Shown one piece after another: positions 8,899 through 18,521 of a stretch of 64,000 nt of DNA. A model generated the notes under the pieces. That model was given only the letters and a program-made list of their open reading frames with translations. It was not told the DNA's origin and made no database searches. The stretch's first letter is position 1, and each line of letters starts with the position of its first letter. Source of the stretch: Ureibacillus chungkukjangi (GTDB taxonomy: Bacteria > Bacillota > Bacilli > Bacillales_A > Planococcaceae); NCBI RefSeq assembly GCF_003217295.1, contig NZ_QJTJ01000006.1, positions 87,109 through 151,108 on the forward strand. The letters run 5' to 3'. Made by a program: the position numbers and the translations under genes.

Positions 8899-11800
8899 AT
8901 GTTCCTTAAACGACTTGAAGTAATTGGCTTTAAATCGTTTGCTGATCGTATTGGTATTGATTTCGTTCCTGGTGTAACAGCAGTAGTTGGCCCAAATGGT
9001 AGTGGGAAGAGTAATGTAACGGATTCGATACGATGGGTTTTAGGGGAACAATCCGCGAAATCACTACGTGGGTCCAAGATGGAAGATGTAATTTTTGCTG
9101 GAAGTGATTCAAGAAAACCGCTAAATTTTGCTGAGGTAACACTTGTACTCGATAACGAGGATCAGCAAGCACCAATACCTTTTACTGAAATTAGCGTAAC
9201 GAGACGTGTGTATCGTTCAGGTGATAGCGAATATTTGCTGAATAACCAGCAATGTCGCCTGAAGGATATTACGGACTTGTTTATGGATTCTGGGTTAGGA
9301 AAAGAAGCATTCTCGATTATCTCACAAGGACGCGTAGACGAAATTTTAAATAGCCGACCAGATGATCGAAGAACGATTTTTGAAGAAGCAGCCGGTGTTT
9401 TGAAGTATAAAAACCGCAAGAAAAAAGCTGAGCATAAACTAGTTGAAACAGATGAGAACCTACATCGAGTTTTAGATATTCTACATGAACTAGATAGTCG
9501 CCTTGAGCCACTGCAAATCCAAGCATCCAGTGCAAAGGATTATGTACGTATGACAGATGAGCTTAAGGAATCTGACATTGCCCTAACGGTGAACGATTTA
9601 ATGTTCCATGCAGAGACTCTAGAAAGCATCAATGTAGAATATCAGCAATTAAAATCTACAGAGCAAGAGCATGCAGCAGAAATTTCAAAGGATGAGGCAA
9701 AGCTAGACGCAATCCGTTTGAAATTAAAAGAAATCGATGCTGTATTGGATACTGCTCAGGAGCAACTAGTGGAAGCAAGCTCTGAAGTTGAGCGTTGGGA
9801 AGGTCGTAAAGCCCTTATGAAGGAAAAGCGCTCCAACGCAGAAAAGCAGTTACATCAATTACAGCAATCACTACTATTTGCACAAGAGGAAGAACATTCT
9901 CTTACAATTAGTGAGGAAGAGAAAAAAGCACAATTTACTGTCAAACAAAAGGAAGTTCAAAAGTTAAAGCTAGAAATTAAGCAACTAGAACTCACTTTAA
10001 ACTCTTCTGCCTCTGAAATTGAAAAAGAAATTGACCAATCAAAAGATTTATATATCGATTTGTTAAATGAAGAAGCAACTATCAAAAATGAACTAAAGCA
10101 TATTGAGCAGCAGCTGACGCAACAGCTAGAATCAGCAGAACGTATGAATGACCGTTCTACTGAAATGGTGAAAAAGCTGGAGGAAATCACTTCAGTGAAA
10201 ATGGAGCTAGAAGCCGAGCTTGCAAAGGTCGATGCGCAGCTGACGCAAAAGCTTGAACAGCATGAGCTTGTTCAAATGAAGCTCAACAAAACTGCAACAT
10301 CCTTTGAAGAGAAGCAGAAAATGCTTTATCAAGCTTACCAGCACCAGCAACAACTTAAGAGCCGTAAAGAAACATTGGCTGAGCTGGAAGCTGATTTTTC
10401 TGGTTTCTTCCAGGGGGTAAAAGAAATTCTTTTAGCTCGTGAACGTGGCGAGCTCTCAGGGATTGAAGGAGCCGTTGCAGAGTTAATTCAAGTGGAGGGG
10501 CAGTACTCAAAAGCGATTGAAACAGCTTTAGGTGCCGCATCCCAGCATATTGTAACGAACACAGAAACAGACGCTCAAAAAGCGATTGGCTGGCTTAAAG
10601 CAAAACGAGCAGGACGAGCTACTTTCTTACCGAAAACGGTAATGAAGTCTCGAAAGCTTTCCATTTCTCAATTTGGATCAGCAGCCGACCATCCGGCTTT
10701 TATAAGTCTTGCAGTTGATTTAGTTGATTTCGATGAGTCAAATCGAACAATCGCTGAAAACTTACTAGGAAATGTTCTTGTTGCTTCAAATCTTGAAGGA
10801 GCAAGCCAAATTGCAAGAAGCAGTGGGTTTAGATATCGCGTTGTAACAATCGATGGCGATATTGTAAATGCCGGTGGTTCTTTAACTGGTGGTGCATCCA
10901 AGCAGCAATCCTCTTTATTTTCTCGTAAGGCTGAGCTTGATCAGCTAACAGGTAATCTTGAAAAAATGGAGAATTCCATTGTCCAGGCTGAAAAATCGGT
11001 TGCTGCTGAGAAGGAAGAAGTGGCTACTTTACGTGAAAAGCTTGAAGTACTAAAGCTAGAAGGGGAAGTGCTTCGTAAAGAGGAAATGACCCTGCGTGCA
11101 CAGTTACTTGAAATTGGTATGGAAGAGAAAAACTTAAAAGCAACGGTCAATGTTACATCGAGCGAGCAAACTTCCATGACATCAAGAAAAACTACATTAC
11201 TTGAGCAAAAAGAAGAAGCTACAAAACGTTTAGTGCAGCTAAAGCAGGAGCTTGAAGAGATTAATGAAAAAGTAGCTCAGCTAAGCGAATTAAAAACGAA
11301 AAGCGAAAGTGAAAAGGATTCTTTAAGAGAGTCCTCAGCTCAAAAGCGATCAGAGCTTGCAGTAGTGCAAGAACAGGTTAGCCAGCTGCAAATTGCAACG
11401 GCTGAGCTTGCTTTACAGCGTTCTAAAGCCCAGCAGCAGGTTACTTCTCTTTCACAGGAGATTAACTGGCTTCAAAGTGAGGATAATAACGGTCCTACCG
11501 ATGAAGAAATTGAAATGACTGTTATAGAGTGGACAGCGAAAAAAGAAGCTCTAACTGCTAAAATACAGACCAACCGTAATTTGCGCTCTTCTCAGCAGCA
11601 AGCTTTAACGCAATTAGAAGTGCAGCTAAAGGAATTGCAGCGAATCCATAAAGGCTTTTTAGAAAGCTTACGAACTGTGGAGGTTAAGGCGAGCCGAATT
11701 GAATTCGAAATGAATCGTCTACATACAGTTCTTGAGGAGCAATACGAGCTTGAATTTGAAGAGGCGCGTGAACAAGCGATCGAAATCGAGGATGTTGACC

Positions 11801-12459
11801 AAGTTCGCCGTAAGGTAAAGCTGTTAAAACAATCGATTGAAGAGCTTGGACCTGTTAATCTAACAGCAATTGAAGAGTATGATAGAGTTTTAGAACGCCA
11901 TACTTTCTTAACAGAGCAGCGTAATGACCTTCTAGAGGCTCAAGAGACCTTGCATGAAGCAATCCGTGAAATGGATGAAGAAATGTCGATACGTTTCAGA
12001 GAATCCTTCATGATGATTCAAACTCAGTTTAGACACGTATTCCGTGAATTATTTGGTGGTGGACAAGCTGATTTAGTCTTGTTGAACCCTGAGAATATTT
12101 TGGATACGGGAATTGAAATTGTCGCCCAGCCACCAGGTAAAAAACTTCAAAATTTAAGTCTTTTATCAGGTGGAGAAAGAGCTTTAACGGCAATTGCATT
12201 ACTGTTTGCTATTTTAAATACTCGTCCAGTACCATTTGTTATTCTGGATGAGGTAGAAGCTGCATTGGATGAAGCAAATGTCCAACGCTATAGTGATTAT
12301 TTAAAGAAATTAAGCAGTGAAACTCAATTCATCGTCATTACCCATCGTAAAGGTACGATGGAAGGTGCAGACGTACTATACGGTATCACGATGCAGGAAT
12401 CTGGAGTATCTAAGCTGGTTTCAGTAAAACTTGAAGAAGAACCAGCACTTGTTAGATAG
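8899..12459 (+). CDS. smc: Chromosome segregation protein SMC
   Basis: SMC is the ATPase of the bacterial condensin complex with ScpA and ScpB. Visible in order are Walker A GPNGSGKSN (31-39), a long N-terminal coiled coil (about 170-500), the hinge (about 510-680, containing GGSLTGGASKQ), a second coiled coil (about 690-1020), the ABC signature LSGGERAL, and Walker B VILDEVEAALDEAN near the end. The 1186 residues are full length. The ATG follows a TAAGGAGG site. Confidence 0.97.
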   Translation: MFLKRLEVIGFKSFADRIGIDFVPGVTAVVGPNGSGKSNVTDSIRWVLGEQSAKSLRGSKMEDVIFAGSDSRKPLNFAEVTLVLDNEDQQAPIPFTEISVTRRVYRSGDSEYLLNNQQCRLKDITDLFMDSGLGKEAFSIISQGRVDEILNSRPDDRRTIFEEAAGVLKYKNRKKKAEHKLVETDENLHRVLDILHELDSRLEPLQIQASSAKDYVRMTDELKESDIALTVNDLMFHAETLESINVEYQQLKSTEQEHAAEISKDEAKLDAIRLKLKEIDAVLDTAQEQLVEASSEVERWEGRKALMKEKRSNAEKQLHQLQQSLLFAQEEEHSLTISEEEKKAQFTVKQKEVQKLKLEIKQLELTLNSSASEIEKEIDQSKDLYIDLLNEEATIKNELKHIEQQLTQQLESAERMNDRSTEMVKKLEEITSVKMELEAELAKVDAQLTQKLEQHELVQMKLNKTATSFEEKQKMLYQAYQHQQQLKSRKETLAELEADFSGFFQGVKEILLARERGELSGIEGAVAELIQVEGQYSKAIETALGAASQHIVTNTETDAQKAIGWLKAKRAGRATFLPKTVMKSRKLSISQFGSAADHPAFISLAVDLVDFDESNRTIAENLLGNVLVASNLEGASQIARSSGFRYRVVTIDGDIVNAGGSLTGGASKQQSSLFSRKAELDQLTGNLEKMENSIVQAEKSVAAEKEEVATLREKLEVLKLEGEVLRKEEMTLRAQLLEIGMEEKNLKATVNVTSSEQTSMTSRKTTLLEQKEEATKRLVQLKQELEEINEKVAQLSELKTKSESEKDSLRESSAQKRSELAVVQEQVSQLQIATAELALQRSKAQQQVTSLSQEINWLQSEDNNGPTDEEIEMTVIEWTAKKEALTAKIQTNRNLRSSQQQALTQLEVQLKELQRIHKGFLESLRTVEVKASRIEFEMNRLHTVLEEQYELEFEEAREQAIEIEDVDQVRRKVKLLKQSIEELGPVNLTAIEEYDRVLERHTFLTEQRNDLLEAQETLHEAIREMDEEMSIRFRESFMMIQTQFRHVFRELFGGGQADLVLLNPENILDTGIEIVAQPPGKKLQNLSLLSGGERALTAIALLFAILNTRPVPFVILDEVEAALDEANVQRYSDYLKKLSSETQFIVITHRKGTMEGADVLYGITMQESGVSKLVSVKLEEEPALVR

Positions 12460-12473
12460 AATGTGATTATTAT

Positions 12474-12514
12474 GGCTTATCGCTAATTAAGCATTGGCGA
12501 TAAGCCCATTTTCT
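12474..12514 (+). terminator. Hairpin between smc and ftsY
   Basis: A 14-bp stem with one G-U pair (GGCTTATCGCTAAT and ATTGGCGATAAGCC) has a 5-base loop. The following CCATTTTCT is only a weak U-run, so it may be a partial terminator or an mRNA-stabilising hairpin rather than a full stop before ftsY. Confidence 0.55.
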
Positions 12515-12539
12515 AATAGACATAAGGAGCGATAAGTGA

Positions 12540-13799
12540 ATGAGCTTTTTTAAACGACTAAAAGAAAAGTTAACTGGCAGTACAGAAGAAGAAAAAGTCC
12601 AACAAGAACAGGCTGAAAACCTTGAGTCTGAGTCGGTGGAAATCGATGAAGTCGACGGTTTAGAAGTTGAACAAGAAGAGCCTGTTGTTATTACTAACGA
12701 GGTAATTGAACAGGTAATCGAAGAAATTGTAGAAGTTGAAGAGGCTGAAGCAGAAACAGCTGAAGAATCGGTTGTTGAGGATGAGAATCTACCTGCTGCT
12801 GTTGAAGAGGCAGTGGAAGATGAGAAAAAGCCATCAGCATGGTCAATTACTCAAAAATTCAAAAATGGTTTAGCGAAAACGCGTGATTCCTTCACATCAA
12901 AAGTGAATGATCTTGTAGCACGTTATCGTAAAGTGGATGAAGACTTCTTTGAAGAATTAGAAGAGCTTTTACTTCAAGCCGATGTTGGCTTCGAAACAGT
13001 AATGGAGCTTATGGACAAATTACGCTTCGAAGTACAACGCCAAAACATCAAGGATACAGAAGGCATTCAATCCATTATCTCTGAAAAGCTTGTTGAGATT
13101 TACGAAGCAGGCGAGGATAATATTACCGAGTTAAATATCCAGCCAGCAGGCGAGCTAACAGTCATCTTATTCGTTGGTGTAAACGGCGTTGGTAAAACAA
13201 CAACAATCGGTAAACTAGCTCACCGTTTATCACAAGAAGGAAAATCAGTTGTACTTGCGGCAGGGGATACATTCCGCGCAGGAGCAATTGACCAGCTACA
13301 AGTTTGGGGAGACCGTGTTGGTTGTGAGGTTATCAAGCAATCAGAAGGCTCAGATCCAGCAGCTGTTATCTATGACGCCATTGCTGCAGCGAAAAAACGC
13401 GGCGCAGACGTATTGATCTGTGATACAGCTGGTCGTCTACAAAACAAAGTAAACCTAATGAAAGAGCTAGAAAAAGTGCACCGCGTAATCTCACGTGAAA
13501 TTCCAGATGCACCACATGAAGTATTACTAGCCCTTGACGCAACAACGGGCCAAAACGCTCTTATTCAAGCCCAAACATTCAAAGAAGCAACAAATGTAAC
13601 AGGTATCGTGTTAACAAAACTAGACGGAACGGCAAAAGGCGGTATCGTCCTAGCCATCCGCAACAAACTGCACATCCCAGTAAAATTCGTTGGACTTGGC
13701 GAAAAAATGGATGACCTACAACCATTCGACGCAGAACGCTACGTCTACGGCCTATTCGCAGAAGGCTTAGAAAAAGAATTAGAAAAAATCGAAGACTAA
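12540..13799 (+). CDS. ftsY: Signal recognition particle receptor FtsY
   Basis: This SRP receptor GTPase docks Ffh-ribosome complexes at the membrane. An acidic, Glu-rich A region (about 14-97) precedes the NG domain (about 100-419). GTPase motifs include GVNGVGKT (213-220), DTAGRLQ and [10 protein letters not shown], with the C-terminal [14 protein letters not shown] closing loop. The length of 419 residues is longer than B. subtilis FtsY because of the acidic extension. Here the gene is cut off from ylxM-ffh by a repeat array and a transporter. Confidence 0.96.
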   Translation: MSFFKRLKEKLTGSTEEEKVQQEQAENLESESVEIDEVDGLEVEQEEPVVITNEVIEQVIEEIVEVEEAEAETAEESVVEDENLPAAVEEAVEDEKKPSAWSITQKFKNGLAKTRDSFTSKVNDLVARYRKVDEDFFEELEELLLQADVGFETVMELMDKLRFEVQRQNIKDTEGIQSIISEKLVEIYEAGEDNITELNIQPAGELTVILFVGVNGVGKTTTIGKLAHRLSQEGKSVVLAAGDTFRAGAIDQLQVWGDRVGCEVIKQSEGSDPAAVIYDAIAAAKKRGADVLICDTAGRLQNKVNLMKELEKVHRVISREIPDAPHEVLLALDATTGQNALIQAQTFKEATNVTGIVLTKLDGTAKGGIVLAIRNKLHIPVKFVGLGEKMDDLQPFDAERYVYGLFAEGLEKELEKIED

Positions 13800-13808
13800 C
13801 CAAGCCAG

Positions 13809-13858
13809 AAAACTATTTCAGTATCCTGCCACACGCGGGTGCTGGAGTAGTTTTTTGT
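13809..13858 (+). terminator. Strong intrinsic terminator after ftsY
   Basis: A 15-bp outer stem with G-U pairs (AAAACTATTTCAGTA with TGCTGGAGTAGTTTT) is extended inside by CCTGC/GCGGG and followed by TTTTTTG. It ends the rnc-smc-ftsY unit immediately before the repeat array. Confidence 0.85.
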
Positions 13859-13910
13859 TTTGGGGTGGTTTTAAAAGTGCCGTGTGTGAAAAGCGTACGG
13901 ATTTTGTTCG

Positions 13911-14962
13911 TGAAACGTATTGGGAGCACAGGTGATTTTGGAAGCGAGTTTCACAGGGGGGGATGAAACGCGTTGCGAGCAAGGTAGGTGTTTGAAACGA
14001 GTTTCATGGAGTGAATGAAACGTATTGTGAGCAAGGAAAATGATTGGAATGAGTTTCATAGGGGGAATGAAACGTATTGCGAAGAAGGAAAACGATTGAA
14101 ACGAGCTTCAAAGGGGGAATGAAACGCATTACGAGTAAGCTAAACGATTGGAATGAGTTTCATAGGGGGAATGAAACGCGTTGCGAGCAAGGTAGGTGTT
14201 TGAAACGAGTTTCATGGAGTGAATGAAACGTATTGTGAGCAAGGAAAATGATTGGAATGAGTTTCATAGGGGGAATGAAACGTATTGCGAAGAAGGAAAA
14301 CGATTGAAACGAGCTTCATAGTGGGAATGAAACATATTGAGAGCAAGGTAAATGTTTGAAACGAGTTTCATGGAGTGAATGAAACGTATTGAGAGCAAGG
14401 AAAACGATTGGAATGAGTTTCATAGGGTGGATAAAATGCATTGAGAGCAAGGTAAGTGTTTGAAACGAGTTTTCATGGAGTGAATGAAACGTATTGCGAG
14501 TAAGGTAAGTGTTTGAAACGAGTTTCATGGAGTGAATGAAACGTATTGAGAGCAAGGAAAACGATTGAAATGAGTTTCATAAGGTGGATGAAACGCATTA
14601 CGAGCAAGGAAAACGAATGAAACGAGCTTCATAGTGGGAATGAACCGTATTGCGAAGAAGGAAAACGAATGAAACGAGCTTCATAAGGTGGATGAAACGC
14701 ATTACGAGCAAGGTAAACAATCCAAATGCGGTTCATCGAACAAATGAATCGCATCGTGAACAAGGAGACCGTTTGAAACGAGTTTCATAGGGAAGATGAA
14801 CTGCATCCCGAAGCAAAAAGGTAAACGCGATGCAGTTCATAAGAGGAATGAACGGCATGCCGAAGCAAAAAGGTAAACGCGATGCAGTTCATAAGAGGAA
14901 TGAACTGCATCCCGAAGCAAAAAGGTAAACGCGATGCAGTTCATAAGAGAAATGACCAGCAT
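13911..14962 (+). repeat. Large 52-bp tandem repeat array, about 20 units, two subfamilies
   Basis: Units start at 13911, 13963, 14015, 14067, 14119, 14171, 14223, 14275, 14327, 14379 and 14431. After one inserted T they continue every 52 bp to 14796, 14848, 14900 and a partial unit at 14952. In the main subfamily a unit reads ATGAAACG(C/T)(A/G)TT, 20 bases, AAACGAGTTTCAT, 7 bases, so the ends can pair. The last three full units carry different but perfectly paired arms, ATGAACTGCAT and ATGCAGTTCAT. The 52-bp period breaks reading frame, so it is not coding. No spacers or cas genes are present, so it is not CRISPR. Confidence 0.93.
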
Positions 14963-14995
14963 CCCGAACCAAAATTATAAACAAGCTGCCGAATA

Positions 14996-15056
14996 AACCA
15001 ATCCCCAATCTCCATCCCCCAACCATCCCCAACCACAAAATCCCCCTACTTAACCT
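14996..15056 (+). other. C-rich tract at the distal end of the 52-bp array
   Basis: About 60 bases consist of short C-runs separated by A and T (AACCAATCCCCAATCTCCAT, then more CCCC blocks). It lies between the array and the transporter promoter region. Similar C-rich tracts lie after the other three arrays in the window. Confidence 0.6.
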
Positions 15057-15117
15057 ACCAATTGTTTAGTATAATTTAATTGTATACAAATGGAATGTTT
15101 TGAAAGAAGGGTTACAA

Positions 15118-16311
15118 ATGGATCGTCCAAAATTGTGGACTAAGAATTTCCTTATGATATGTGGCGTTAATTTTTTCACGCATCTTGTATTTTATAGTTT
15201 GCTTGCGACTGTTACGCAGTATGTCATTGGACACTTTGGAAAAAGTCAGAGTGATGCTGGGCTCGCTGTTGGGATTTATGTAATTATGGCGGTTGTAGCG
15301 CGGCTTTTTGCTGGGAAAATCGTTGATATGATGGGGCGTAAGAAAATACTTATTATCTCTACAGTGCTTTTCTTCTTGGCTGTTTTAGCCTATCAGCTTG
15401 CAACGACCTTTACTTTATTTATGATTGTTCGGGCAATTCACGGGCTTACCTTTGGATTTTTAATGACTGCTACTAATGCGATTATGGCAGATGTTGTACC
15501 CGATGAACGTAGGGGAGAAGGAACAGGCTATTATGCTACCGCAATGAATATCGCGATGGCGACAGGACCGTTTATTGGCCTATTTATGCTAAGTATCACA
15601 ACTTTCGATATGTTTATATGGGTATTGGTTTTCGCGGCTTTCTGTAATCTGCTTGGAATCTTCTTAAAAGTTCCAGCGCCAAAAAGGGAAACACAGCATA
15701 CTCAAAAGCTTACCTTTTCAATCAGTGATATGTTTGAAAAACAGGCATTACCGATTGCCATCTGTATGTTTTCGTTAGCTTTAGGCTATTCGAGCTTATT
15801 ATCATTTTTAGCGTCTTATACGGACGAAATCGGGCATGGGGAAGTAGCTACATACTTTTTTGTTGTTTACGCTGTTGCGTTAGTACTCACGCGACCTATT
15901 ACAGGTAGGCTATTTGATCGCTTAGGGGAAAATAAATTAACCTATCCGATGCTTGTTTTATTAGTTATTGGCTATTTTGTCTTAAGTCAAGCGAGCAGTG
16001 GGTGGATGATTTTGTTAGCTAGTGCTTTAATCGGAATCGGCTATGGGACAGTGCAATCCAATTATTTAGCGATCGCCATTAAAGAAGCGTTAAAAAATAG
16101 GAAGGCTACTGCCACATCAACATTTTTCATCCTGATGGACTTAGCAATTGGAATTGGCCCGTATCTATATGGGGTTTTATTGGCTTATATGAGCTATCAA
16201 TCGATGTATAGCTGGACGGTCGTGTGGTTTGTTGTTGCTATAGCAATATATTATTTCTTGCATGGTAAAAAAGCGAGAACAAGACAAGCAAATGCAGAGA
16301 AAATAGGTTGA
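15118..16311 (+). CDS. Major facilitator superfamily transporter, substrate unknown
   Basis: This is a 397-residue membrane protein with about 12 hydrophobic segments. The MFS loop 2-3 motif appears as GKIVDMMGRKKIL (about 72-84) and a related GRLFDRLGENK in the second half. It resembles drug/metabolite-type MFS exporters, but substrate cannot be told. ATG 15118 is 7 bases after AGAAGG. A TATAAT (15070-15075) and the palindrome TTGTATACAA (15080-15089) lie just upstream, but no good -35 box is clear. It is an insertion between ftsY and ylxM relative to B. subtilis. Confidence 0.85.
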   Translation: MDRPKLWTKNFLMICGVNFFTHLVFYSLLATVTQYVIGHFGKSQSDAGLAVGIYVIMAVVARLFAGKIVDMMGRKKILIISTVLFFLAVLAYQLATTFTLFMIVRAIHGLTFGFLMTATNAIMADVVPDERRGEGTGYYATAMNIAMATGPFIGLFMLSITTFDMFIWVLVFAAFCNLLGIFLKVPAPKRETQHTQKLTFSISDMFEKQALPIAICMFSLALGYSSLLSFLASYTDEIGHGEVATYFFVVYAVALVLTRPITGRLFDRLGENKLTYPMLVLLVIGYFVLSQASSGWMILLASALIGIGYGTVQSNYLAIAIKEALKNRKATATSTFFILMDLAIGIGPYLYGVLLAYMSYQSMYSWTVVWFVVAIAIYYFLHGKKARTRQANAEKIG

Positions 16312-16342
16312 TTTTAGGCATATTAAAACTTGAAAATGTGGA

Positions 16343-16384
16343 CAAGGAAATTTCCTTGACACACCTTTTGAAAACGTATATGAT
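16343..16384 (+). promoter_or_regulatory. Promoter of ylxM-ffh overlapped by a 16-bp perfect palindrome
   Basis: TTGACA (16356-16361), a 17-bp spacer and TATGAT (16379-16384) make a strong sigma-A promoter. CAAGGAAATTTCCTTG (16343-16358) is a perfect palindrome whose right end shares the first three bases of the -35 box, an operator-like placement. Confidence 0.8.
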
Positions 16385-16417
16385 ACAGTAGACAAAATAT
16401 GATTGGAGAGATATTTA

Positions 16418-16753
16418 ATGCTACTTGAAAAAACAACACGCATGAACTTTCTCTTCGACTTTTATCAAGCATTATTAACTGATAAACAAAGAAGTTATAT
16501 GGAACTTTACTACCTAGATGACCATTCACTGGGGGAAATTGCAGAGAGCTATAAAGTTTCACGCCAAGCTGTATATGACAACATTCGTCGTACAGAGGCA
16601 ATGCTTGAAGAATATGAAGATAAATTACGTTTATTTGAAAAATTTGGTCTACGTCAAGAAATTCTTGAACTGTTAACTAAGTCAATCAAGGACGAAGCTT
16701 CTACTATAGAATACCGTCTTGAATTGGTGAAACGATTAAAAGAAACGGATTAG
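16418..16753 (+). CDS. ylxM: YlxM family helix-turn-helix protein, SRP-associated
   Basis: This small protein is almost always encoded just before ffh. It has a sigma-70-region-4-like helix-turn-helix ([21 protein letters not shown], about 35-55). In streptococci YlxM modulates SRP GTPase activity. ATG 16418 is 7 bases after GGAGAG and gives [17 protein letters not shown], the family start; an in-frame GTG/TTG-type start at 16403 lies inside the ribosome site. ffh follows after 11 bp, forming a two-gene operon with its own promoter. Confidence 0.93.
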   Translation: MLLEKTTRMNFLFDFYQALLTDKQRSYMELYYLDDHSLGEIAESYKVSRQAVYDNIRRTEAMLEEYEDKLRLFEKFGLRQEILELLTKSIKDEASTIEYRLELVKRLKETD

Positions 16754-16764
16754 GAGGCTAATAC

Positions 16765-18123
16765 ATGGCATTTGAAGGGTTAGCGGAACGACTCCAAGGA
16801 ACAATCCAAAAGATAAAAGGTAAAGGGTTAGTTACCGAACAAGACGTTAAAGCGATGATGCGAGAGGTTCGTCTTGCATTAATCGAAGCAGACGTTAACT
16901 TAAAGGTTGTTAAAGAGTTTGTCAAAAAAGTTAGCGAACGAGCTGTTGGTTCAGAAGTGATGAAAAGCTTAACTCCTGGTCAACAAGTTATTAAAATCGT
17001 TCAGGATGAGCTGACATTATTAATGGGTGGGGAACAAAGCCCTATTAAATTTAATACGAAGCCGCCAACTGTCATTATGATGGTCGGGCTGCAGGGTGCT
17101 GGTAAAACAACTACTACTGGTAAATTAGCGAATGTATTACGTAAAAAATATAATCGTAAGCCTTTATTAGTTGCTGCCGATATTTATCGTCCAGCCGCTA
17201 TTCAACAGCTTGAAACATTAGGAAAGCAGCTGTCTATTCCTGTCTTTGCTCTAGGAACAGAAGTATCTCCAGTTGAGATTGCTCGTCAAGCATTAGAGCA
17301 TGCAAAAGAAGAGCATCATGATGTGGTTATTATCGATACTGCAGGTCGACTGCATATTGATGAAACACTAATGGATGAGCTAAAAAATATTAAAGCACTT
17401 AAAGAACCAGACGAAGTATTTTTAGTTGTCGATGCTATGACTGGTCAGGATGCTGTTAATGTTGCTCAAAGCTTTAACGAAACAATCGGTATTACGGGCG
17501 TTGTCTTAACAAAATTAGATGGCGATACTCGTGGTGGTGCTGCACTATCTATCCGTGCTGTTACAGAAAAACCGATTAAATTCGTCGGTATGGGTGAAAA
17601 AATGGATGCTCTTGAGACATTCCACCCTGAACGTATGGCGTCTCGTATTTTAGGGATGGGTGACGTTCTTTCGTTAATCGAAAAAGCGCAAGCAAATGTA
17701 GATATGGAGAAGGCAAAAGAGCTTGAAGAAAAATTTATGTCTCAAAGCTTTACTCTTGATGACTTTGTGGAGCAGCTTCAAGCTGTTAAGAAAATGGGGC
17801 CGCTTGAGGATATGCTTAAGATGCTGCCAGGTGCCAACAAAATCAAAGGCCTTGATAATGTGAAGGTCGATGAAAAGCATATGGGGCGTGTGGAAGCGAT
17901 TATATATTCCATGACTAAGGCAGAAAAAAACCATCCAGAAATCATGAATGCAAGCCGTAAAAAGCGTATTGCACAAGGATCTGGTACATCTGTGCAGGAA
18001 GTCAACAGATTGCTTAAGCAATTTGAGGATATGAAGAAAATGATGAAGCAAATGACAGGTATGACTCAAGGTAAAGGAAAGAAAAAAATGAAGCTACCTG
18101 GCCTGGATTCATTGTTTAAATAA
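16765..18123 (+). CDS. ffh: Signal recognition particle protein Ffh
   Basis: Ffh binds SRP RNA and signal peptides and delivers ribosomes to FtsY. The N domain is about 1-95. The G domain carries GLQGAGKT (108-115), DTAGRLH and TKLDGDTRGG. The methionine-rich M domain is about 300-452 and includes MKKMMKQM. The length (452) is normal. Together with FtsY and FlhF this window holds all three SRP-type GTPases of the cell. Confidence 0.97.
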   Translation: MAFEGLAERLQGTIQKIKGKGLVTEQDVKAMMREVRLALIEADVNLKVVKEFVKKVSERAVGSEVMKSLTPGQQVIKIVQDELTLLMGGEQSPIKFNTKPPTVIMMVGLQGAGKTTTTGKLANVLRKKYNRKPLLVAADIYRPAAIQQLETLGKQLSIPVFALGTEVSPVEIARQALEHAKEEHHDVVIIDTAGRLHIDETLMDELKNIKALKEPDEVFLVVDAMTGQDAVNVAQSFNETIGITGVVLTKLDGDTRGGAALSIRAVTEKPIKFVGMGEKMDALETFHPERMASRILGMGDVLSLIEKAQANVDMEKAKELEEKFMSQSFTLDDFVEQLQAVKKMGPLEDMLKMLPGANKIKGLDNVKVDEKHMGRVEAIIYSMTKAEKNHPEIMNASRKKRIAQGSGTSVQEVNRLLKQFEDMKKMMKQMTGMTQGKGKKKMKLPGLDSLFK

Positions 18124-18162
18124 AAAAAGTTTGCTAAAATATTAGGTGTTAAGAAAAAACAC

Positions 18163-18191
18163 TTTACAAACCAAAATAAACTTGATAATAT
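18163..18191 (+). promoter_or_regulatory. Candidate promoter for rpsP-khpA
   Basis: TTTACA (18163-18168), a 17-bp spacer and TAATAT (18186-18191) lie in the 107-bp gap after ffh. An overlapping TATACT (18189-18194) could also serve as -10. Ribosomal protein genes often have such an internal promoter. Confidence 0.55.
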
Positions 18192-18230
18192 ACTATCTTG
18201 TGTGAAACTTATTCGGAGGTGCAATAAATA

Positions 18231-18503
18231 ATGGCAGTTAAAATTCGCTTAAAACGTATGGGAGCTAACAAATCTCCTTTCTATCGTATCGTAGTTGCTG
18301 ATTCTCGTTCTCCACGTGACGGACGTCAAATCGAAACAGTTGGTACTTATAACCCACTTACTTCACCAGCAACAGTTAACATCGATGAAGAGAAAGCTCT
18401 TAAATGGTTAGCTGATGGTGCAAAACCATCTGATACTGTACGTAACCTGTTCTCAGAACAAGGTATCATGGAGAAATTCCACAACCAAAAATTCAGTAAA
18501 TAA
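18231..18503 (+). CDS. rpsP: 30S ribosomal protein S16
   Basis: Small-subunit protein needed for 30S assembly. The start [26 protein letters not shown] is the family hallmark. The 90-residue length is standard. The ATG follows CGGAGGTG. khpA follows after 18 bp, the conserved Bacillota order. Confidence 0.98.
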   Translation: MAVKIRLKRMGANKSPFYRIVVADSRSPRDGRQIETVGTYNPLTSPATVNIDEEKALKWLADGAKPSDTVRNLFSEQGIMEKFHNQKFSK

Positions 18504-18521
18504 TTCTAGAGGTGACACGCG

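Noticed and set aside
14316..14555. Minus-strand open frames across the 52-bp array (FHSLHE-type repeats)
   Set aside because: The 52-bp period shifts frame each unit; the frames are echoes of the repeat and lack ribosome sites.
13911..14962. Array considered as CRISPR
   Set aside because: Repeats are head to tail with only 7 bases between hairpins, no unique spacers, and no cas genes nearby.
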